Shown here: positions 29,642 to 35,760 of the stretch, piece after piece | Numbering within the stretch: the first letter of the stretch is position 1 | Layout: the number at the start of each line of letters is the position of its first letter | Source: Candidatus Kaiserbacteria bacterium RIFCSPLOWO2_01_FULL_51_21 | GTDB taxonomy: Bacteria; Patescibacteriota; Minisyncoccia; Phycocordibacterales; 2-01-FULL-51-21 | Length of the DNA stretch: 35,760 nucleotides | Direction: 5' to 3' | Assembly (NCBI GenBank): GCA_001781435.1 | Contig: MFLV01000005.1 | Span: 1 to 35,760, forward strand | Position numbers and translations under genes: made by a program | Notes under the pieces: model-generated | What the model was told of the DNA's origin: nothing | The model's database searches: none | What the model saw: only the letters and a program-made list of their open reading frames with translations

Positions 29642-30277
29642 ATGAGCGAGCCTCTTTTCGAGCACGATACGGCGATTGCTTCACTCATGGGTGTCGTCAT
29701 CGGCATCTTGGCTCTGGTGCCGCTTGCCGCGGTCGGGGCTCGGCTTACTTTTTTATATGACCTGGCTATTGTAGGCTGCATCGGTGTCGGGATTTCTGCG
29801 GGTTTTTTGGGATGTAAACTTGCCGCAGAGCGAGCCCCCCTCCTTGTTGAAATTGCGCGGTTTTGTTTAGTGGGCGCGCTCAACACGCTTCTTGAACTTG
29901 TGATTATAAATATACTCATTGTGGCGACGGGGGTCGCTGATGGTCTTTATTTCGTTGCGTTCAAAACGTTCTCTTTTTCGGTGGGAGTTGCAAGCTCGTA
30001 CATTTACAACAAACGATGGACTTTTGCCTCCACGACTTCCTCTGGTGCCGTGGAGTTCGGCCGATTTGCGGTGGTTAGCGTTACAGGACTTTTCCTCAAC
30101 GTCGGCACGGCAGTATTCTTGGTAAATGGTATTGGAGCTCCGATACTCATAAACAAACTTTTATGGGCGAACATTGCGGTTATTATAGCCGTGCTCGTAG
30201 CCGCAACCTGGAATTATGTAAGTCAGAAATATATTATTTTTCGCTCACCGAAGAGAGCTGATACACTACACCTATGA
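29642..30277 (+). CDS. GtrA-family membrane protein
   Basis: The C-terminal part, about residues 80-205, is a standard GtrA domain. It has IARFCLVGALNTLLELVIIN, FKTFSFSVGVASSYIYNKRW, FGRFAVVSVTGLFLNVGTAV and a final helix ending NYVSQKYIIF. GtrA proteins are proposed to flip polyprenyl-phosphate glucose-like donors. The first ~75 residues are an unusual extension with two more hydrophobic helices (IASLMGVVIGILALVPLAAV and LAIVGCIGVGISAGFLGCKL), against about 120-130 residues for a normal GtrA. The next gene overlaps by 4 nt. The start ATG lies in TCGTTATGAGCG with no obvious Shine-Dalgarno. Confidence 0.88.
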   Translation: MSEPLFEHDTAIASLMGVVIGILALVPLAAVGARLTFLYDLAIVGCIGVGISAGFLGCKLAAERAPLLVEIARFCLVGALNTLLELVIINILIVATGVADGLYFVAFKTFSFSVGVASSYIYNKRWTFASTTSSGAVEFGRFAVVSVTGLFLNVGTAVFLVNGIGAPILINKLLWANIAVIIAVLVAATWNYVSQKYIIFRSPKRADTLHL

Positions 30278-31824
30278 ACTATATCCTGCTTACGGTGCAA
30301 ACGGTTATTTTTCTGTGGAGCGCGTTTCTTGTCGGCGAAATGATTCTTAGGCGTTTTACACCAGCGGCATTTTCGCCGACTTGGAGGTATGGAGTATCCA
30401 CCCTGCTTGGGCTTGGTTTGTGGTCTCTTGTAGGTACCGCACTGGCGCTTTTAGGGCTCTTCAACGCAAATATTCTGCGAGGCCTGTTGCTCTTGGTATT
30501 TGTAGTGTCTTGGCCGCAGGTTCGGCGCATACCTTTGGAGTGGAGGCCGACCGTGTCGAGGCTCCGGACTGCTTTTTTCCATTTGTCTCCCCTCAAGGCG
30601 ATCATTGCCCTTTGGCTTCTCATCGCATTTATCTTTATTTTTATGCCCATTACGGGCTTCGATGCTCAGAGGTATCATCTGCCCATTATTAAGGATATTA
30701 TCGCGCAGGAATCATTTACCTTTTCTGAGGCAATTTATAATTACGCGTATCTCCCTGTCGGCGGTGAGATCTTGTATGCGATTCCGTCTGCTATATTTGG
30801 GAATCTCAGTGACCCATATATCTTTCAGCTACTTCAATTTGCGTTATTTCTCATTCTTTTGGCCCTCATATATGGCTTTCTTCGTACCCGAACACGGTTT
30901 GCTTTTCTTGCGCTCGTCGGGGTACTTGCCGCGATGTCGCTTATGGACTTCGAGCGCGAGGTTTTTCACGGCGGCTATATTGACGTTGTTATGTTCACCT
31001 TCGCGATCGGCAGTTTCCTCGTGTTGCTTGATCATGTGGAGCGGCGCGGCAGTATACGGTCATCAGTGGTGCTTATCTCCGCGTTTCTTCTGGGCATTGC
31101 ACTCACCATAAAATATCTCGCGTTCTCATTTGCAATTTTTAACGCGGCGCTTTTGCTCATATTGGTATGGCGAGAAAGAGCGCAGGTGTTGCAGGCACTG
31201 CGTATCTGCGCGCTCTACGGCGGCATGGTATTTTTGGTCGCGGGGTTTTGGTACTTGAAAAATTTTTTTACGTTTGGCGATCCTTTCTATCCCATGCTTT
31301 CTCACGCAGAATTTGCACCCACACTCGGCTGGTGGATTGCCGACCGGACGCTCCTCAATATGTTTGTGTTTCCCATATTCCGCTATGGAAGGTGGTTTTT
31401 TGACGATACGGAGTCATCGAGCCATGTGGTCACGCTTGCCTACTTTTTCAGCATGTATTTTTTTGCCGCTTTTTTCGCGGTTCGGCGTATCCGCATTTCA
31501 TTCGCCGAGATTGTCCTTTTTATTGCGGTCAATGCAAATTTTTGGGCGTTTTTTTTCATTTCTCATCAGAACCGGTATTTATTGGGAAGCGTCATCCTTA
31601 TGCCGGTTCTTCTCGCGCTATGGGCCGATCGGTTTTACGGGCAGGTGCTTGATGGAATAGCTCTGCGATGGCACGCTACCGCAAAAAAAGTAGTCATGGC
31701 TCTTGTAATCGTTTTTTTCCTCACGACCTTGGGAGGATTTGTTCATTATTTTCAATACAAATTCTGGTATGTTATTGGCCGCGATACGAAAGCTGAATAC
31801 ATTGAGAACATTGGCGGGTTATAG
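30274..31824 (+). CDS. Polytopic GT-C-like membrane glycosyltransferase
   Basis: The 516-residue protein has about 11-13 transmembrane segments. In the first large outer loop FMPITGFDAQRYHLPIIKDI carries an acidic residue followed by RYHLP, a common arrangement in GT-C enzymes of bacterial glycan loci. The central LLGIALTIKYLAFSFAIFNA carries the conserved K-Y, and GFWYLKNFFTFGDPFYPML is the W-Y-x-x-N-x-x-x-x-G-x-P-F-x-P motif seen in many such proteins. Together with the overlapping gtrA-like and GT2 genes, it would place sugars on the exported glycan. It belongs to no named family I can assign. Confidence 0.75.
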   Translation: MNYILLTVQTVIFLWSAFLVGEMILRRFTPAAFSPTWRYGVSTLLGLGLWSLVGTALALLGLFNANILRGLLLLVFVVSWPQVRRIPLEWRPTVSRLRTAFFHLSPLKAIIALWLLIAFIFIFMPITGFDAQRYHLPIIKDIIAQESFTFSEAIYNYAYLPVGGEILYAIPSAIFGNLSDPYIFQLLQFALFLILLALIYGFLRTRTRFAFLALVGVLAAMSLMDFEREVFHGGYIDVVMFTFAIGSFLVLLDHVERRGSIRSSVVLISAFLLGIALTIKYLAFSFAIFNAALLLILVWRERAQVLQALRICALYGGMVFLVAGFWYLKNFFTFGDPFYPMLSHAEFAPTLGWWIADRTLLNMFVFPIFRYGRWFFDDTESSSHVVTLAYFFSMYFFAAFFAVRRIRISFAEIVLFIAVNANFWAFFFISHQNRYLLGSVILMPVLLALWADRFYGQVLDGIALRWHATAKKVVMALVIVFFLTTLGGFVHYFQYKFWYVIGRDTKAEYIENIGGL

Positions 31825-31829
31825 AAAAT

Positions 31830-32831
31830 ATGGCACATTTCGGATTTAAACTCCTGCGAAATTTCAGTCTCCTCTTCGGCGGCAAAGGGCTTTCAGGCTT
31901 GCCGTTTGCAACGTCGCTATACCAATTCGTATATGCGCGGGTGCGCCCGAAGGGAATTGTAGAGGTATCGGCGCAAGGATATCGTTTTTTTATTAACAGC
32001 GCCGATACGGCACTCGCGCCCTATCTCATCATGCGTGGCGTCTATGCGGCGGATGAGACGGCGCTTCTCAGAAAGCTCTTGAAACCGGGCATGACCTATG
32101 TGGATGTTGGCGCGAATATCGGGTATTTTTCAATCATTGCGGCGGGACTCGTTGGCGCTGGCGGGAAGGTAATTGCATTTGAGCCGGATGAGGAAAATTT
32201 CTCGCTTCTTCAAAAAAATATCGCACGAAACGGATGCACAAATATTGCGACTGTGAAAAAGGGGCTTTCGGACAAAGAGGGGACCGCGCAGTTCTATCTC
32301 AATGAAAAAAATCTTTGCTCGCATACGATGGTGCCGCGGAAGGGCGATAGGGTTGTTGAGATTGAGACTACTACGCTTGATAAGTACTTTGAAGGAGCTC
32401 GGGTGGACCCCGTTAGAAATAGAGCGCGTGCGGGGAACGAGAAGAGTGTTTCTGACTCCGCAGCACCTGCGATGTTGAGAAATGTTGATAATGGTAGAAC
32501 CGAATCATCACCCGCGACTTCTAACGGGGTAAATGTCATCAAGATTGATGTGGAGGGAGCGGAGCCTCTCGCCCTTCTGGGCATGCAGCAGACGATTGCA
32601 TGCAGTCCCAAACTTGCGCTTCTCACGGAATTTTTCCCGGAAGCTCTTCACCGCGGCGGTTTTGACCCTAAAAAATATCTTGATGATTTGGTCGGTCTTG
32701 GATTCACTTTGTATCGTATCGAAGGAGCGGCGCCGGAAAAACTTTTACCTGAAGATATCGATAGAATTGCCCGGGGAGAAGGATTCCGAAAACTCACCTA
32801 TCTCCTCTGTTTAAAAGGACAGACCATATAA
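31830..32831 (+). CDS. FkbM-family methyltransferase carrying an in-frame element
   Basis: The N-terminal half has RFFINSADTALAPYLIMRGV-like sequence followed by PGMTYVDVGANIGYFSIIAA (SAM motif I) and KVIAFEPDEENFSLLQKNI (motif II). The C-terminal half has VNVIKIDVEGAEPLALLGMQ (the FkbM signature IKIDVEGAE) and LLTEFFPEAL. Between the normal ETTTLDKYFEGARV and VIKIDVEGAE sit about 42 additional residues (DPVRNRARAGNEKSV...), rich in Arg, Ser and Asn. They are encoded by the palindromic-ended element at 32407-32530. Most FkbM proteins join these parts directly. The insertion falls in what is normally a surface loop before motif IV, so the enzyme may still work. FkbM enzymes O-methylate sugars and other small molecules. 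Confidence 0.87.
   Translation: MAHFGFKLLRNFSLLFGGKGLSGLPFATSLYQFVYARVRPKGIVEVSAQGYRFFINSADTALAPYLIMRGVYAADETALLRKLLKPGMTYVDVGANIGYFSIIAAGLVGAGGKVIAFEPDEENFSLLQKNIARNGCTNIATVKKGLSDKEGTAQFYLNEKNLCSHTMVPRKGDRVVEIETTTLDKYFEGARVDPVRNRARAGNEKSVSDSAAPAMLRNVDNGRTESSPATSNGVNVIKIDVEGAEPLALLGMQQTIACSPKLALLTEFFPEALHRGGFDPKKYLDDLVGLGFTLYRIEGAAPEKLLPEDIDRIARGEGFRKLTYLLCLKGQTI
32407..32530. mobile_element. 124-bp MITE-like element with perfect 12-bp terminal inverted repeats
   Basis: The left end ACCCCGTTAGAA (32407-32418) is the exact reverse complement of the right end TTCTAACGGGGT (32519-32530), and the subterminal bases (GTGCGGGG and CCCGCG) are partly inverted too. No transposase is encoded. The element is open in the host reading frame and adds about 42 codons to an FkbM gene. 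The 19-bp right end recurs at 25201-25219. No clear target duplication is seen. Confidence 0.75.
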
Positions 32832-33056
32832 CCCAATCAAGGCCTTGTAATCACTCTAGAACTCATTTCAAAACTCCACTCGCCCCTATTCCTCGAAGGG
32901 TACGCGTACTTTTCTTCCTGCTAGAAAAGTCGCTCACTCTCGCGCCGCCGCGCTCCGAAGCCACTCCTGTGGAATAGGTACTCGTTCTTTTTTCAAGGGT
33001 TTTGAAATAACTTCTAAGCATTTGGGTGAGCGTTTCTTTTTATATTATCCACAGAA

Positions 33057-33080
33057 AGCCACGGCCGTTAGGCCGTGGCT
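33057..33080 (-). terminator. 10-bp hairpin, possible terminator for the deacetylase operon
   Basis: AGCCACGGCC, loop GTTA, GGCCGTGGCT form a perfect stem. On the minus strand it is followed by TTTCTGTGG, a weak T-run, and lies about 60 nt after the deacetylase stop. Confidence 0.5.
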
Positions 33081-33130
33081 GAATGCGGGATAATGACGAA
33101 GGGGGTCGGGGAAACTGTAGTTTCCCCGTG
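33080..33130 (-). repeat. Dispersed ~50-bp repeat, copy B (inverted)
   Basis: Its reverse complement starts CACGGGGAAACTACAGTTTC and ends TTATCCCGCATTCA, matching copy A at 28606-28654 with small differences. It contains the hairpin CGGGGAAACT-GT-AGTTTCCCCG. A 14-bp palindrome CGTGAAGCTTCACG (33127-33140) overlaps it and covers the deacetylase stop codon. Confidence 0.8.
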
Positions 33131-33135
33131 AAGCT

Positions 33136-34065
33136 TCACGCTTTGGTAAGTGCATCGCGCAGGTCGTTCGTGTCGTAGCGGGGGAGAAGCATCGGGTCGT
33201 CGTTTGAGGTAACCGGGCGAAGCTCAATAGTAAGCCCATAGGTAAATCCCTCTGCTCGAGCGGTGTCGCACACCATTTTGTTTGCACCCCCGTGGGGGTA
33301 GGAAATAGTCGTAGGAAACTTGTTCAGGAGCTTTAAAAGATACTCCTTCGATTTTTGAAACTCCTCTTTGACGACTTCGCGCGGTTGTAAGTCGAGGGCA
33401 TAGTGGTTATGCGAATGGTACCCGATCTCGAACCCGCTATCGGAAAGTCCCTTTAGCTGTTCGGGTGTCATGAAGAAATCTCCTGAAAGTTCTTTTTCAT
33501 TCAGCTCAAGCTTTTCAAACAAGGCATTCAATATGGATTCTTGTTCGCCAGCGGAGACGACATTGAGCATTTCTTTGAAATTCGCGGTCAACACGTCATC
33601 GCGCAATTTCCTTTTCTCGGTTATTCGCCGGTCTTTTGGAATTGGTTGGTACGTCCATCTCATGCGACGTATGAAGCCATTGACCTCGTCAATGAGTTCT
33701 TCTGCCGGGAATCGAGACAGTAGGAGATGCATCTTATGGGTTTGAGGCATGAGTCCGTCGAATGTTTTCGTGATAGGGAAGAATGCCGCAGTTGTAGCGT
33801 ATTTTTTAAGAATAGGCACAGCATTTTCATATTGGTCGAGAAGCCCGTCGTCAAAAGTGATGGCAAACAGTTTCTCCTCGCTCTCCTGCAAAGCGGCATC
33901 GACGAGCTCGGGGATAGCCACGACACGCCCATGCTCAGTCATGAATTTTACCTGCCGCTCGAATTCGGCGATTGGGCACGGGTGAGCGCCTTTGAAATCG
34001 TCTCGAGGGTCCTCCACATAGTGGTAGTTGATGAGGTGGTGGTTGTCGTTTAAGGAAAGCGGCAT
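33136..34065 (-). CDS. Polysaccharide deacetylase (NodB homology, CE4)
   Basis: The 309-residue protein has NodB motif 1 FAITFDDGLLDQYENAVPIL (the DD metal pair) and motif 2 GFEIGYHSHNHYALDL (H-S-x-x-H). Motif 3-like TTISYPHGGANKMV follows, with the extra ALxFPxTKTF-type strand ATTAAFFPITKTF. Family 4 esterases remove N- or O-acetyl groups from sugars with a divalent metal. No signal peptide is evident, so it may act on cytoplasmic precursors. It lies 1 nt downstream of the aminotransferase gene; together with the FemAB-like gene it forms a leftward operon. The stop codon lies inside the CGTGAAGCTTCACG palindrome. Confidence 0.88.
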   Translation of the reverse strand: MPLSLNDNHHLINYHYVEDPRDDFKGAHPCPIAEFERQVKFMTEHGRVVAIPELVDAALQESEEKLFAITFDDGLLDQYENAVPILKKYATTAAFFPITKTFDGLMPQTHKMHLLLSRFPAEELIDEVNGFIRRMRWTYQPIPKDRRITEKRKLRDDVLTANFKEMLNVVSAGEQESILNALFEKLELNEKELSGDFFMTPEQLKGLSDSGFEIGYHSHNHYALDLQPREVVKEEFQKSKEYLLKLLNKFPTTISYPHGGANKMVCDTARAEGFTYGLTIELRPVTSNDDPMLLPRYDTNDLRDALTKA

Positions 34066-34066
34066 A

Positions 34067-35113
34067 TTAGGAATTGGGTCTCAACACTTCTTTGATTTTG
34101 GTACTTACTTCCTCGATAATTTTTGTTGGTATACCTTGGTGAATCGGAAGCCAGGCGACCGAAATGAGACGCGGCTCAAGAAGATTTCTATTTTCGTCAA
34201 AATGGTAGAGGCCTGAATAGAGTCCCGTGCCCTTAATAACGTTCACTATGTGCGAGAGTTCTTCAGGTGTTCCAGCAATAGGAACCACATACGGAAGAAT
34301 GTCTGTTTCGAGTGAATCGATCCACAGGTTTCCTTTCAAAATACGCTTCACGGTTGCGTAGTTCTCTTTGCGCTTATTGAGTGACTCCAGTGAGCTTGCG
34401 ACGAGGTTCTGAACGGTTCTCGTCATAGACATGTGGTAGGAATACAGCGCGTACGATGTCTTAAGGAGTTCCTGTGCAAGGGGAGCATAGTGCGTCACAT
34501 CGTCGAAATATTTACTCCAAAAGCAAAAAAGTGAGTAAAGGGGGCGTTTTTTCTCAATACGGGAGAGAAAAAAATCTCGGGCATTCTCATCTTTGGTAAC
34601 AATAGCACCTCCCATGAGTGAAGGAACAAATTTTGAGAAACTGAATATGCCGAAATCCCCGATCGTACCTAAACGAGCATCTTGGTAGTAGGAATTAATG
34701 GCGTGGGCGCAATCCTCGATAACAATAAGGTTGCGCTCTCGGGCGACTTTTTGTATGGCATCCATATCTTGCGGGAACCCATACTGATGGTATACCCATA
34801 GCACCTTCGTTTGCGGAGTGAGGACCATTTGGGGAAAACCATGAGAATGCATGGTCTTATAGACCCAAGCTCCCATCCATGGCGGCACCATAATTTCATC
34901 CATTCGCGAAGTGAGTATCCCTTTGAATCGTAGCCATTCCAAAATGAGATGCATCGAAGATTTTCCCGAAGCAGTTGGGATGACGAAATATCCTTCCTTC
35001 ACCGCAAAATCCAACGCCTTCCGTTTTAGAATAAGAAAGTCGTGCAGAATTTTTGGTAGGGGTGTCTTGGGAACCTCGTAATACATAGCTTTGTCAGTTG
35101 ATATTTTTTCCAA
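34067..35113 (-). CDS. DegT/DnrJ/EryC1/StrS-family aminotransferase
   Basis: The 348-residue protein is PLP-dependent fold type I. It has FVIPTASGKSSMHLILEWLR for the phosphate-binding N-terminal helix and LIVIEDCAHAINSYYQ (family EDxAQA) for the cofactor Asp. GTIGDFGIFSFSKFVPSLMG places a lysine (FSFSK) where the Schiff base is expected, although two residues earlier than in the common FSFYxTK form. The C-terminal domain has YVVPIAGTPEEL and PIHQGI. Such enzymes aminate keto-sugars bound to nucleotides. The start overlaps the end of the FemAB-like gene by 20 nt. Amino-sugar synthesis for the surface glycan or for an attached amino acid is likely. Confidence 0.85.
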   Translation of the reverse strand: MEKISTDKAMYYEVPKTPLPKILHDFLILKRKALDFAVKEGYFVIPTASGKSSMHLILEWLRFKGILTSRMDEIMVPPWMGAWVYKTMHSHGFPQMVLTPQTKVLWVYHQYGFPQDMDAIQKVARERNLIVIEDCAHAINSYYQDARLGTIGDFGIFSFSKFVPSLMGGAIVTKDENARDFFLSRIEKKRPLYSLFCFWSKYFDDVTHYAPLAQELLKTSYALYSYHMSMTRTVQNLVASSLESLNKRKENYATVKRILKGNLWIDSLETDILPYVVPIAGTPEELSHIVNVIKGTGLYSGLYHFDENRNLLEPRLISVAWLPIHQGIPTKIIEEVSTKIKEVLRPNS

Positions 35114-35760
35114 GGACGTTAAGCGCTTTTTTCAGTAAGGAAAAGGCCACAGTTGTGTACCGGTACATATAGATATCGACCTCGGTGCCGCCGAACGATT
35201 GCTTGAATTCTTTAATGCCGCTTTTTGTCGGGTCATCCGTAATGCCCCCGAGGTCAAATACTTTTCTCCCCTGCGCCTTGCCCCATTTCATAACTTCCCA
35301 ATTAAGGCCTCGCGAGGCGTGAGCGATGACTTTTGCATTCACTCCCGCTTCTTTTCGTAGCGAAGCGATATGTTTCGCTCGTACGATCTCACCGTTATCG
35401 TAAAAAGACATCGTGACGATCATCTCTCCCTTTAGGTAGGCGTTAAAAAAGAGACAGTTCTTAAACTCTTGCGCTATGTCAGGGCGAGCACCTTCCTGTC
35501 TTTTTACTCTGCTGTATAACGTATATGATGCCTTAAAAGCATCATCCGCAGGTACCAAGGTGAGATCGGGATTGCGCTGCCCGCGGCGTATGTGTTTTTT
35601 GCAGGTGTCATTAAATCTATTGAATAGCATATCTAGGTCCTGCGTGAGATCGAAGATGGGCGTTTTCTGCACCCTCATGCTAAACCCCGGCAAATCTTCC
35701 TTCTCGAATGAATAGATGTGGAGATAGCGGTAGTTCTTTTTTAGGCTTTCTGCGTCTTCC
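35094..35760 (-). CDS. FemAB-like / GNAT-fold aminoacyl or acyl transferase (5' partial)
   Basis: The frame stays open beyond the ORF-track start at 35693 up to the end of the window (EDAESLKKNYRYLHIYSFEK...), so the beginning is missing. The visible 221 residues match FemA/FemB/FemX and BioF2-like GNAT proteins. They include RFNDTCKKHIRRGQRNPDL (the F-N-x-x-x-R-x-I-R-K type helix), LYSRVKRQEG, FYDNGEIVRAKHIASLRKEA, and the C-terminal FDLGGITDDPTKSGIKEFKQ followed by SFGG. This is the FemX-type G-x-K-x-x-F ending. FemAB proteins add amino acids from aminoacyl-tRNA to peptidoglycan precursors; relatives acylate other sugars. It is the first visible gene of the leftward operon with the aminotransferase and deacetylase. 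Confidence 0.78.
   Translation of the reverse strand, partial: EDAESLKKNYRYLHIYSFEKEDLPGFSMRVQKTPIFDLTQDLDMLFNRFNDTCKKHIRRGQRNPDLTLVPADDAFKASYTLYSRVKRQEGARPDIAQEFKNCLFFNAYLKGEMIVTMSFYDNGEIVRAKHIASLRKEAGVNAKVIAHASRGLNWEVMKWGKAQGRKVFDLGGITDDPTKSGIKEFKQSFGGTEVDIYMYRYTTVAFSLLKKALNVLGKNIN

Larger units (their letters stand above)
32832..33135. other. Gene-free region between convergent genes
   Basis: This 304-nt gap holds no gene. It contains an imperfect inverted repeat (CATTTCAAAACTCCACTCGC near 32867 against GGGTTTTGAAATAAC near 33000, with CCCTATTCC and GGAATAGG also inverted), GTACGCGTAC at 32908-32917, and the hairpin and repeat B described separately. The convergent ends of the FkbM and deacetylase genes lie on either side. 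Confidence 0.65.

Noticed and set aside
32407-32530. A transposase-bearing insertion sequence
   Set aside because: The element is only 124 bp and encodes no transposase; it is better described as MITE-like.
1-35760. CRISPR array
   Set aside because: No regularly spaced direct repeats were seen; all repeats found are palindromes or single inverted pairs.
1-35760. tRNA or rRNA genes
   Set aside because: No cloverleaf with a GTTCGA-type arm or rRNA-like segment was noticed in the gaps; a covariance-model scan would be decisive.
1-35760. Alternative genetic code (TGA read as Gly)
   Set aside because: Several well-defined genes end at TGA with the next gene overlapping or starting right after it, for example at 5516 and 7375.

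Overview
The window looks like part of the chromosome of a Candidate Phyla Radiation (Patescibacteria, probably Parcubacteria-type) bacterium. This is inference: no rRNA or ribosomal marker is present. It rests on very tight gene packing with 1-20 nt overlaps, a VirD4/TraG-like coupling protein tail followed by a lamin-tail-domain protein, an unusual density of surface-glycan genes, promoter elements placed almost on start codons, and short palindromic or MITE-like repeats between and inside genes. TGA acts as a normal stop, so genetic code 25 (Gracilibacteria/SR1) does not apply.

Layout. (1) 1-3188 (+): the end of a conjugation/T4SS coupling-protein-like ATPase, a secreted and C-terminally anchored lamin-tail protein, and a PurM-family protein. 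(2) 3255-11846 (+): a glycan operon with a tandem GT4-GT4 fusion, further GT4 glycosyltransferases, a short UDP-sugar dehydrogenase-like protein, a methyltransferase, and a NUDIX hydrolase with its own consensus promoter. (3) 11892-13555 (-): an NDP-sugar epimerase/dehydratase and a sugar-1-phosphate nucleotidyltransferase. (4) 13772-17019 (+): a leader with a small ORF, a Wzx-type flippase, a methyltransferase-like protein and a 2OG-Fe(II) dioxygenase-like protein. (5) 17044-23612 (-): a six-gene operon of GT39-like GT-C, DPM-like GT2, a nitroreductase-methyltransferase fusion, an alpha/alpha-toroid protein, a methyltransferase and a lone lipid-A-biosynthesis N-terminal (LABN) domain protein. 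(6) 23721-32831 (+): a GT-B/TagF-like protein, a GT4, a Gfo/Idh-FAD oxidoreductase fusion, a GT2/GtrA/GT-C trio, and an FkbM methyltransferase interrupted in frame by a small palindromic-ended element. (7) 33136-35760 (-): a FemAB-like transferase (running off the window), a DegT/StrS aminotransferase and a NodB-type deacetylase.

Together the genes could make nucleotide sugars (12848, 11892, 6515), assemble a lipid-linked glycan at the cytoplasmic face (the many GT4 enzymes), flip it (13923), decorate it outside through polyprenyl-phosphate sugars (two GT2 plus GT-C sets, GtrA, LABN), and modify it by methylation, oxidation, amination and deacetylation. The toroid protein may trim or epimerise it. 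The actual sugar structure cannot be read from the sequence.

The most unusual observations are: a 124-bp element with perfect 12-bp terminal inverted repeats that is translated inside a methyltransferase, with one end of the same element at the N-terminus of a second gene; two apparently uncommon enzyme fusions; an inverted pair of about 50-bp dispersed repeats around the GtrA module; and several starts lying directly at the predicted transcription start (leaderless).
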